In this document: piece by piece, positions 6,669 through 13,481 of the stretch
Layout: every line of letters starts with the position of its first letter
Position numbering within the stretch: position 1 is the first letter of the stretch
Source of the DNA: an uncultured Alphaproteobacteria bacterium
GTDB lineage: Bacteria > Pseudomonadota > Alphaproteobacteria > Rs-D84
Direction: 5' to 3'
DNA: 16,638 nucleotides
Assembly: GCA_946625925.1 (NCBI GenBank)
Contig: CAMOTP010000017.1
Coordinates: forward strand, 1 to 16,638
Translations under genes and position numbers: made by a program
The notes under the pieces: generated by a model
What the model saw: the letters and a program-made list of their open reading frames with translations, nothing else
Told to the model about the DNA's origin: nothing
The model's database searches: none

Positions 6669-7826
6669 TTAACGACCATAACGTTTGTTATGTAAAGCTT
6701 CCCATTTTCTTATGGCCTGATTATATGCTTTGCTTTGTTGTATGCGATAATTTTGTTTTTGTTCATACAATCTGTCATATCTTTTTTGCAATGCTTTACT
6801 TTGGTTTGATAACGCCTTGGATTTTGGATAATCTACCAAAGGTTTTTCAACCCTGACAACCTTTTTATAACACACCATTCCACCAATCGTATCATTATAG
6901 TTTTCATCAAACCTTAATTCACTATTCATGTACGGACAAGCTGGGTATCCGTATGTATTATACGTAGCACTGTCAACAAATGGTTCTGATTTAATCACTT
7001 TACTATTTGGCATTCTTTTTACAACACACCATCTGGCATTACCCAAACTTCTTAATGAATATTGTGCTGTGGCATCATCAAAAAAGCTTTGTGATAAATT
7101 AGGTGCATATAAGTATATTTCGCTGTATGTGGTCCAACATGGAATTTCTTGAAATTCATCAAATTCGTATTTCAATAAATCATAACCACCGGTCAAATCA
7201 AACGCTTTTTCGATCAATTTCATACCACCAGCAAAATATTTAGCATATTGTTTTTCAATTGATTTACGGCTTTTTTGTAAATCTGCGCACATATTGCTTA
7301 TGCTGCCACCTATTGCTGTTTGAATTTTGTTTTTATATTTCGTATCTTCCAAGTCTAAGTTAGACACTATGTTTTGAACACATTTGCTTATATTTTCAAC
7401 ACCCATGTCAGAATCAATCATAATAAAATTATGTTGATTCAGTTCCTGTATTATATCGTTTTTATCATAATGCAAATCGTAAGAGTCTAAAGTTTTGCAC
7501 AGTGTATTAACATAACGATTGATGATTTTTTCACCGGCACTATAAACCGCATTGGTTAATGCACCACTTGCAGAATTTTCAAACTTTATAGCATTTAAAG
7601 AATCACGCAACGGATAAAAATCCATATCGTGGACAGGATATACACCTTGTGCTGTTAAGGCAGAATCCACGTAATCAGAGATAAAACCATCCCTTGCTAG
7701 AATTTCTTTATTAAAATCTGCCCTATCTGTATTTTGCTGTTTATCATGATTTTCATTATGTTTGCATGATGCAGTCAAAAACAATAGTGTACCCAATGTT
7801 AATGCTTTTGCTTTTTTGCTTACCAT
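6669..7826 (-). CDS. Putative lipoprotein of unknown function
   Basis: This 385-residue protein begins with a positively charged N-terminus (K4, K5, K7), a hydrophobic stretch (8-17) and L-T-A-S-Cys21, a lipobox-like site at which signal peptidase II would act. The residue at -3 is Thr rather than Leu, so the fit is good but not perfect. After the lipid anchor there is a charged linker, a mainly helical domain, then a region with several Cys and Tyr residues (W-C-V-V-K-R, Y-P-A-C-P-Y, M-V-C-Y-K-K) and a C-terminal basic, Gln- and Tyr-rich helix that is probably coiled coil. I do not recognise the family. An AAGGAG site lies eight bases before the ATG, and a good promoter is upstream. It is monocistronic and converges on the HExxH gene. 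Confidence 0.75.
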   Translation of the reverse strand: MVSKKAKALTLGTLLFLTASCKHNENHDKQQNTDRADFNKEILARDGFISDYVDSALTAQGVYPVHDMDFYPLRDSLNAIKFENSASGALTNAVYSAGEKIINRYVNTLCKTLDSYDLHYDKNDIIQELNQHNFIMIDSDMGVENISKCVQNIVSNLDLEDTKYKNKIQTAIGGSISNMCADLQKSRKSIEKQYAKYFAGGMKLIEKAFDLTGGYDLLKYEFDEFQEIPCWTTYSEIYLYAPNLSQSFFDDATAQYSLRSLGNARWCVVKRMPNSKVIKSEPFVDSATYNTYGYPACPYMNSELRFDENYNDTIGGMVCYKKVVRVEKPLVDYPKSKALSNQSKALQKRYDRLYEQKQNYRIQQSKAYNQAIRKWEALHNKRYGR

Positions 7827-7860
7827 CGTAAATTCTCCTTGGTCGTTCTTTACACATATA

Positions 7861-7888
7861 AATATAGACTAAAAATAAAAATCGTCAA
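7861..7888 (-). promoter_or_regulatory. Sigma70-type promoter for the lipoprotein gene
   Basis: On the minus strand TTGACG (7888-7883) is followed after 16 bases by TATATT (7866-7861). Transcription would begin near 7854, leaving a leader of about 28 bases with the ribosome binding site. The promoter lies between the recN stop and this gene, so the gene need not depend on recN read-through. Confidence 0.65.
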
Positions 7889-7912
7889 GTATTTATAATA
7901 AAAAAATTATTT

Positions 7913-9568
7913 TTAATGTTTTATGAGGGTTTTGGCCGTGGCAATAGATTCCGGTGTAATTTCAGCACCGCTTATTATTCTGGCAATCTCATTTACCCTG
8001 TCATTACCAGTAATTTCAGTCACAGTTGTCATTGTTTTATCATTTTCGCTGTATTTTGCTATTTTATAATGTCTGTCTGCATAACCTGCAACCTGGGCCG
8101 AATGTGTTATCACAAGTGCCTGGGACATATTTGCCAAACGATTAAGTCGTGCCCCAACCGCAGATGCTGTTGCACCACTGATACCAGTATCAATTTCATC
8201 AAACACAAATGTATGTAAATCTTTTGTGCCAGCCAACACAACACGCAGAGCCAACATAAAGCGCGCCAATTCACCACCAGATGCCGATTTGTTTAATGGT
8301 GCAAAAGGTGTTCCAGGGTTAGTCTTTATCATAAACAAAACATCATCCACACCATTTGCGTTTGCTTCTGTTGGTTTTATTTCAACCATAAAATCCGCAG
8401 AACCTAATTTCAAATCAGGCAATTCTTGTAAAATACTGTTACGCATTGACGTAGCCGCATCATAACGCATTTTACTCAATACCACAGCACAACTATCAAA
8501 TTCTTGTTTTGCTGCTGATAATTCTTTTTTTAATTTTTGTAATTCCGCATCAGAATTATCAATTGCATTTAGCGCGGTTTCCATTTCAATCAATTTATTT
8601 GGTAATTCATCAGCAGACACACGATGTTTACGCGCCACCGCACGAATTGCAAACAAACGTTCTTCTATTTCATCAATAGTACCAACATCCATAGATTCCG
8701 GTACAACCTTGGTCGATACATCTGCAACCATTTGTGCCGCATCATACAGATTATCTATTTGTTCTTGGTATGGGTTTTCATCGTCATTATGAATACGTTC
8801 CAATATATGCGCAACATTACAAATCAATGAATCCAATGAATTACCATTTGGACACAATGCGTTTTGAGCGTCTGTTAAAATCGATGCGTTTTTTTCGGCA
8901 TTCATCATATTGGCACGTGCTGTTGCTAATTCTTCCTCTTCACCGGCACGCACCTTTAAAGCACGTAATTCAGCAACATTATGTTCCAAAAAATCACGTT
9001 CCAATGCCGAACGCGTGACCAAATCCTGTAATTCTGATATTTTGTTTTCGATATTGTGCATTTTTGCATACGCAGTACGCGTCACAGTTTGAATTTTTAC
9101 GAATTCTGGATTATTTATCGCAGCGAACGCATCCAATGTTGGTCTGTGCGTTGAAGGGTTTAATAATGTATGATTTGCAAATTGCCCATGAATTTCAACC
9201 AACGAGTCCCCTATTTCTTTTAATACTTTGACAGATACAGGAACATCGTTTATCCAAGCACGACTTTTTCCATCCAAACCAAGTGTTCTGCGCAAAATAA
9301 TCGTATCTTCGGAATCCAAACCATTTTCAACCAAAATATCTTTGACCGCATCACCAATATTATCAAATTCAGCACTGACAGATGCCATGTCACAACCAGA
9401 ACGAATTAAACCAACATCGCTGCGTGCCCCCAATGCCAGCGATAAAGCATCCATCAAAATACTTTTACCTGCACCAGTTTCACCGGTTAATATATTCAAG
9501 CCAGAGCCGAATTCCAAATTCAGTTTTTCAATTAAAACTATGTTCGATATGTGTAAATTAGTTAACAT
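7913..9568 (-). CDS. recN: DNA repair protein RecN
   Basis: RecN is an SMC-like ATPase that gathers and holds DNA ends during double-strand-break repair. The 551 residues show the expected plan: N-terminal ATPase half with Walker A G-E-T-G-A-G-K-S at 29-36, long coiled-coil arms around 160-390, and the C-terminal half with the ABC signature S430-G-G-E-L-A-R and Walker B F-V-F-D457-E458-I-D-T-G-I-S-G, then A-L-V-I-T-H-S. Length is normal for the family (about 550). The start M-L-T-N-L-H-I-S-N-I is where family members begin. There is no ribosome binding site, and the predicted -10 ends six bases before the ATG, so a leaderless message is likely. A 14-base palindrome overlaps the -35, suggesting a repressor site. 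Confidence 0.97.
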   Translation of the reverse strand: MLTNLHISNIVLIEKLNLEFGSGLNILTGETGAGKSILMDALSLALGARSDVGLIRSGCDMASVSAEFDNIGDAVKDILVENGLDSEDTIILRRTLGLDGKSRAWINDVPVSVKVLKEIGDSLVEIHGQFANHTLLNPSTHRPTLDAFAAINNPEFVKIQTVTRTAYAKMHNIENKISELQDLVTRSALERDFLEHNVAELRALKVRAGEEEELATARANMMNAEKNASILTDAQNALCPNGNSLDSLICNVAHILERIHNDDENPYQEQIDNLYDAAQMVADVSTKVVPESMDVGTIDEIEERLFAIRAVARKHRVSADELPNKLIEMETALNAIDNSDAELQKLKKELSAAKQEFDSCAVVLSKMRYDAATSMRNSILQELPDLKLGSADFMVEIKPTEANANGVDDVLFMIKTNPGTPFAPLNKSASGGELARFMLALRVVLAGTKDLHTFVFDEIDTGISGATASAVGARLNRLANMSQALVITHSAQVAGYADRHYKIAKYSENDKTMTTVTEITGNDRVNEIARIISGAEITPESIATAKTLIKH

Positions 9569-9574
9569 AGTTGG

Positions 9575-9604
9575 ATTATAGCGATATTAACCTTGAAAAT
9601 TCAA
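9575..9604 (-). promoter_or_regulatory. Sigma70-type promoter for recN; predicted leaderless
   Basis: On the minus strand TTGAAT (9604-9599) and a consensus TATAAT (9580-9575) are separated by 18 bases. Six bases then lead straight to the ATG at 9568, so the predicted transcription start is the A of the start codon. No Shine-Dalgarno sequence is available. Confidence 0.7.
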
Positions 9605-9605
9605 G
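9592..9605. promoter_or_regulatory. Palindrome over the recN -35 (possible operator)
   Basis: CTTGAA and TTCAAG are perfect inverted copies around AA. The palindrome covers the whole -35 hexamer of the predicted recN promoter and extends into the spacer. recN is a damage-inducible LexA target in many bacteria, so a repressor site here would make sense, but this is not the usual alphaproteobacterial GTTC-N7-GTTC box and the regulator is unknown. Confidence 0.45.
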
Positions 9606-9623
9606 TTTTTTATATGCCGTACT

Positions 9624-9929
9624 TTATTTTCCATGCGTAAAAATATAAATTTCAAGGGCGATATATAAAGCAGCAAGCACACAAGTTATAATAACAGCCA
9701 ATATGGTCGCCAGTTTTTTGTTTTTGGGCATCAATAACCTAACCCCTGGTATAACACAAGCAAAAACAATCACAAGCATTATCAATCTTATAACAATATA
9801 TGGCAAATGCGAATATGCAAACAATCGTGCACCTATATTAAAACCAATAAGTATACAAATACAAACCACCGGCAAAAACGCAACCCAACGAATTACTTCT
9901 ATGATTAAATCTTTCGTTTTTTGTTTCAT
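9624..9929 (-). CDS. Small three-helix membrane protein (paralogue-like pair, second copy)
   Basis: This 101-residue protein has three predicted membrane segments at roughly 14-34, 46-68 and 73-96, separated by short charged loops (including a P-K-N-K-K loop). I do not know its family. It looks like the gene just upstream: both open with K-x-x-x-K-D, then V-(I/L)-R-W, a hydrophobic stretch with L-P and a Cys four residues later, and share length and helix spacing. It is the last gene of the operon that begins with the split addA, 53 bases after the preceding stop, with a GAAGGG-type ribosome binding site before its ATG. The opposite-strand frames here are low-quality shadows. Confidence 0.7.
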   Translation of the reverse strand: MKQKTKDLIIEVIRWVAFLPVVCICILIGFNIGARLFAYSHLPYIVIRLIMLVIVFACVIPGVRLLMPKNKKLATILAVIITCVLAALYIALEIYIFTHGK

Positions 9930-9982
9930 TTTATCCGCCCTTCGACAGGATTCATATTATAAATCGACCTAAAAATTGTGGG

Positions 9983-10303
9983 TTAATATGCCATTTGCGA
10001 CATTCCTGAAAACAAAAACAATGTCCATAAAGCACATAAAACCACCGATCCCCATGCAAACCACATTTTATATTTTGGCACAATATATTTTGTTGCAAAA
10101 AACAGAGCAACACTTGGGCAAACAAAAAAATCAGCAATCAATACAGTCAACCACCAAGATTCCCATAATTCTGGTGTATAAAACCAACCTTCGATATACG
10201 CAACACCAAACGCCACGGCACACCATATCAAACACAAGGCCGGCAATAATAAAATCCAACGCAATACATTATACTTGCTATTATCTTTGACTGTTTTTTT
10301 CAT
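9983..10303 (-). CDS. Small three-helix membrane protein (paralogue-like pair, first copy)
   Basis: This 106-residue hydrophobic protein has predicted membrane helices at about 14-36, 50-72 and 80-100 and is rich in tryptophan (for example E-S-W-W-L-T). The family is unknown to me. Start and frame are supported by a perfect AGGAGG six bases before the ATG; that site lies within 18 bases of the stop of the AddA nuclease gene, so the two are almost certainly co-transcribed. It shares the K-D ... V-L-R-W ... L-L-P-A-L-C pattern with the following gene, pointing to an old tandem duplication. A link with AddA function is not evident; the pair may simply share the transcript. Confidence 0.7.
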   Translation of the reverse strand: MKKTVKDNSKYNVLRWILLLPALCLIWCAVAFGVAYIEGWFYTPELWESWWLTVLIADFFVCPSVALFFATKYIVPKYKMWFAWGSVVLCALWTLFLFSGMSQMAY

Positions 10304-10320
10304 TTTTTCCTCCTATTTTT

Positions 10321-10767
10321 TTACTTTATAGATTCCAGTTTCCAATCATGCAACCACAAAATAAAACCTGATATTTTATAGTTTGGATAAATCTGCTTTA
10401 ATAATTGCATATATTCATGTAATTGTGCAACATACTTTTCATAAAATTTATTATTATCGATATCTGTTTTATAATCCAGCACGCGAACAGTGTGTGCAAC
10501 ATCGTCCACAACCAACCTGTCCAGCCGACGACTGATAAAACGACCATTCACAAATCCGGCTATTGGAACCTCGGTTTTAGAATTATCACCAAAAAATGAT
10601 TTTAATTCATCGCTGCTGTTTTCTATTTTGTGAATCAATTCTATATCGCCACTGGGATTTTTGCCTAAACGAACAGATTGCATTTTTGTATGCATAACCA
10701 GGCCTGCATTTGTTGCAAACTTTTGTGATTCTTGGTGCAATATAAAATTATTCACTGGGTTGTTCAT
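10321..10767 (-). CDS. AddA C-terminal nuclease domain encoded as a separate ORF
   Basis: These 148 residues are the RecB-family PD-(D/E)xK nuclease domain that normally ends AddA. In order: G-L-V-M-His26; Glu66 in E-V-P-I-A-G; R-L-Asp83-R-L; the catalytic pair Asp98-Y-Lys100-T; and Q115-L-H-E-Y119 (motif Q-x-x-x-Y). All expected active-site residues are present. In AddA this domain cuts one strand of the unwound duplex. The frame is +1 relative to the helicase gene, whose stop lies 20 bases inside this ORF. I chose Met at 10767 because an AGGA site lies six bases upstream and homology begins shortly after. An upstream in-frame Met at 10905 would add 46 residues that look like out-of-frame helicase sequence. 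It may be a genuine split protein, a frameshift product or a sequencing error. Confidence 0.75.
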   Translation of the reverse strand: MNNPVNNFILHQESQKFATNAGLVMHTKMQSVRLGKNPSGDIELIHKIENSSDELKSFFGDNSKTEVPIAGFVNGRFISRRLDRLVVDDVAHTVRVLDYKTDIDNNKFYEKYVAQLHEYMQLLKQIYPNYKISGFILWLHDWKLESIK

Positions 10768-13390
10768 GTTGAATCCTGATATATTGTTGATTATCCGACA
10801 CATTGTAAAGTCCGCTAAATACACGCCATAGATGAGTATACCACGACAATTCATTTGAAGTTTTATCCGGGGTATAACCATATATATATAATTCATCACG
10901 AGCACGCGTCATCGCAACGTATAACAATCGGTAATATTCTGCAATTTGCAAATCTTGGCAAGCATCTACAGCCATAGACACCGCTTGCGTACGTGTTTTA
11001 CTGGACACGCACCAAATCCAAGGTAATGGAAATTCTGGATTTTTTTCAATAGGCAACTGTAATATCTTGTCCATTTTAGGTGTACGTGCCGTATCTATTA
11101 AGAACACCACCGGCGCTTCCAGTCCCTTGCTGCCATGTACAGTTACCACACGCACACCAGGTGCAGAATCCATATCACGTTCGACCTCGCTGCCACCGGT
11201 AATAAACCATTTTAAAAATTCGTGCAATGTACCCGATTGAGTCCTTTCATATGCAAGACAAATTGTCATAAACTCTTCTAGTGGGTCAATAATTTGATTT
11301 CCCAGTGCAGCAATCATTTTTTGACGTGAATTATTATTACGTAAAACATATGTAAAAAACGAATATGGTGCAAGTTGTTTAGAGTTATTTACGATATTTA
11401 ATAAATCTTGGTAAACATCGTTATCAAATTCAGCAAGCACATCAAACACGGTTGGTATTGCCGCATCATTACCAGATAATTTAGCCTGTTTTTCTGCATT
11501 ATTTTTTAATGTGCATAGTTCGTAAATATTTTGTTCGTTAAATCTATATAATGGGCTTTTCAAAACGCAACACAATGAATAATCATCGGTTGTATCCAGG
11601 CAGAATCTTATTAAATTCAACAAATCACGCACCGCAGGAAATAATGGTAATTTAATTCTGTCACTGCCAGCAACATCTATATTTCTTCGCTTTAATTCCA
11701 TAATTAATGCATCCGCAAATGGGTGGCGACGCTGAACCAAAATCATTATGTCATTTGGCATATATTTACCCGAATTTAAAAGCTCTTGGATTTTATCCGA
11801 AATGTTTCTGACATAGTCGCGGACATCTTGCTCTTGTTCTTTTTTAGATATTAACCTGTGTAATTCTACGACCCCAACACCCGTTTGTTTTGGCCGACAA
11901 CATTTATGGTCTTGATTTATAAATCCACTTATGTTTTTAACGGTTTCATCATTAAAAAATGTATCAACCGCATATAAAACAGATGCCAAAGAACGAAAGT
12001 TTTGCGACAACGGAATATCGCGTATTACACGATAATTATTTTCAATCTGGCGTGCAATATCATCACGACTTTTTATAAACGCATTTGGATCGGCACCTTG
12101 GAATCCATAAATAGATTGTTTAGTATCGCCCACAACGAATAAAGAACGTGGCATTTCTGTTTTGTCGCCTTCGTCAAAGAAATCTGTGGTCAACATATTG
12201 ATAATATCCCATTGCAACGGGCCGGTATCCTGGGCTTCGTCCACCAAAATATGCGACAATGACACATCCATTTGCGAAAGCACCCAACCCATAGTTTCGC
12301 TGTCCGAAAACAATCTGCGCGTGTATAAAATCAAATCTTCAAAATCCAGTAAATTGCGTGCACGTTTTATATCTATATAACTTTGTGCAAAAGCAGCCGA
12401 TAAATCAAACAACGCGATTGTATCATCAAATACTTTTTTATTTTCATAATATGTATGAATTTGAAAAACCCTTTCTTGTTCAGCAATTAAAAAATCAACC
12501 TTGGAAACATTATTTGCTTTATTTCCTTCTTGGGTTAAATACGCATATTTATATTCATCAAAATCTATTTTTCCATCGATATAATCTGTCGTATATTCTA
12601 TAATTTTTTCAAAATATTTTTTAGGCGATTTTGCATTTTTGTCGCGCGCCATTTCGACCAACACAGACAGGTTTTTGACCGGTTTTTCTGTATTTATATT
12701 ATTATTGATTTGTAAAAATTTTCCCGTCTGTTCAATAAAATATTCACGATATTTAACAATGTTTGTTATCGCAAAGAAATCTTTATAATGTCGACCCAAA
12801 ATTTGCAATAAATCGTCCATAACATATTCAGAAATACGATTTACAATCCTGGAAAAAGCCGCATCTGTATTGTCGCTTTTGGCATTTGATATCATGTTAT
12901 TGAAAGCATCCCATAACAGCACTTGTTGGTCAGCACCAGATATCAATTTCCATGCCGGTGAAACATGAGCCTCGACAGGAAAACGATGTAAAATCTCTTC
13001 ACAAAAACCATGTATAGTTTTTATTTTTAACATATCAGGGTTATCTATATATGTGAAAAATATTTCACGCGCATGGGAAATTTCTTGATCAGTCACCTGT
13101 TTATTAAACGCAACACCGTCCAATAGTTCACGCAAATCTTCGTCAGAAAACAATGCCCATTTTTTCAATTCCCCCAGAATACGATTACGCATTTCCCCAG
13201 CCGCAGCATTGGTGTATGTTAAACACAAAATACCAGATTTTTTAACATCTGGTGTTCTGAATAAAATACGTAATAAACGTTGAATCAGTACACTGGTTTT
13301 GCCAGTGCCAGCATTTGCCTGGACCCATACGTTTTCTTGGGGATTTGCGGCCCTGTCTTGATTTTGTGAAAGAGGTGTTTTTTTTATCAT
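10748..13390 (-). CDS. addA: AddA-type UvrD/SF1A helicase, lacking the C-terminal nuclease domain
   Basis: AddA with AddB forms the helicase-nuclease that processes double-strand ends for RecA. This 880-residue protein carries every SF1A helicase motif: Walker A A-N-A-G-T-G-K31-T, motif Ia L-T-Y-T-N-A-A-A-x-E-M, motif II D384-E-A-Q-D, motif III V-G-D-T-K-Q-S-I-Y-G-F-Q, motif IV L-S-Q-N-F-R-S, motif V V-H-G-S-K-G-L-E-A-P, and motif VI L-L-Y-V-A-M-T-R-A-R near 822-832. The A-N-A-G-T-G-K form and the Q-x-x-A start are AddA-like. It ends about 45 residues after motif VI, where other AddA proteins continue into a nuclease domain; that domain is in the next, overlapping ORF. Together the two make about 1028 residues, near normal AddA length. 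No addB lies next to it. No clear ribosome binding site precedes the ATG. Confidence 0.9.
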   Translation of the reverse strand: MIKKTPLSQNQDRAANPQENVWVQANAGTGKTSVLIQRLLRILFRTPDVKKSGILCLTYTNAAAGEMRNRILGELKKWALFSDEDLRELLDGVAFNKQVTDQEISHAREIFFTYIDNPDMLKIKTIHGFCEEILHRFPVEAHVSPAWKLISGADQQVLLWDAFNNMISNAKSDNTDAAFSRIVNRISEYVMDDLLQILGRHYKDFFAITNIVKYREYFIEQTGKFLQINNNINTEKPVKNLSVLVEMARDKNAKSPKKYFEKIIEYTTDYIDGKIDFDEYKYAYLTQEGNKANNVSKVDFLIAEQERVFQIHTYYENKKVFDDTIALFDLSAAFAQSYIDIKRARNLLDFEDLILYTRRLFSDSETMGWVLSQMDVSLSHILVDEAQDTGPLQWDIINMLTTDFFDEGDKTEMPRSLFVVGDTKQSIYGFQGADPNAFIKSRDDIARQIENNYRVIRDIPLSQNFRSLASVLYAVDTFFNDETVKNISGFINQDHKCCRPKQTGVGVVELHRLISKKEQEQDVRDYVRNISDKIQELLNSGKYMPNDIMILVQRRHPFADALIMELKRRNIDVAGSDRIKLPLFPAVRDLLNLIRFCLDTTDDYSLCCVLKSPLYRFNEQNIYELCTLKNNAEKQAKLSGNDAAIPTVFDVLAEFDNDVYQDLLNIVNNSKQLAPYSFFTYVLRNNNSRQKMIAALGNQIIDPLEEFMTICLAYERTQSGTLHEFLKWFITGGSEVERDMDSAPGVRVVTVHGSKGLEAPVVFLIDTARTPKMDKILQLPIEKNPEFPLPWIWCVSSKTRTQAVSMAVDACQDLQIAEYYRLLYVAMTRARDELYIYGYTPDKTSNELSWYTHLWRVFSGLYNVSDNQQYIRIQHEQPSE
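10774..10777 (-). promoter_or_regulatory. Ribosome binding site for the separate AddA nuclease ORF
   Basis: AGGA on the minus strand lies six bases before the ATG at 10767 and inside the end of the helicase coding region. It decides the start of the nuclease ORF and supports termination-reinitiation or independent initiation rather than a random frameshift. Confidence 0.5.
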
Positions 13391-13407
13391 TTATTCAATT
13401 TATGGTC

Positions 13408-13436
13408 TTGCTTTCTGTGTTTTATTTTAGTATAAA
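13408..13436 (+). promoter_or_regulatory. Promoter for the coiled-coil membrane protein gene
   Basis: TTGCTT (13408-13413) and TATAAA (13431-13436) are separated by 17 bases. Transcription would start near 13443, giving a leader of about 39 bases with a GGGGAG ribosome binding site (13470-13475). It overlaps the divergent addA promoter. Confidence 0.6.
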
Positions 13437-13452
13437 TTTAAATGCACTGCAA
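13424..13452 (-). promoter_or_regulatory. Promoter for the split addA operon
   Basis: On the minus strand TTGCAG (13452-13447) and TAAAAT (13429-13424) are separated by 17 bases. Transcription would start near 13417, about 27 bases before the addA ATG. The -10 lies next to the -10 of the divergent promoter, so the two cannot be occupied together. Confidence 0.55.
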
Positions 13453-13481
13453 GGGTATACTTTTACAACGGGGAGAAAAAA

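Noticed and set aside
7889..7912. Terminator after recN
   Set aside because: Only an A/T hairpin without GC pairs is visible on the minus strand; it is indistinguishable from general AT-richness.
9703..10290. Plus-strand ORFs opposite the two small membrane proteins
   Set aside because: They lack ribosome binding sites and read as antisense translations of hydrophobic genes; the minus-strand genes have AGGAGG-like sites and membrane topology.
10768..10905. Upstream Met (10905) for the AddA nuclease ORF
   Set aside because: The added residues lie in the wrong frame over helicase motif VI and the following W-Y-T-H-L-W block, show no AddA similarity, and have no ribosome binding site.
10321..13390. 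Calling addA a pseudogene
   Set aside because: Both halves keep every catalytic residue, codon use is uniform, and the junction has a clean ATG with a ribosome binding site; a frameshift error cannot be excluded but decay is not seen.
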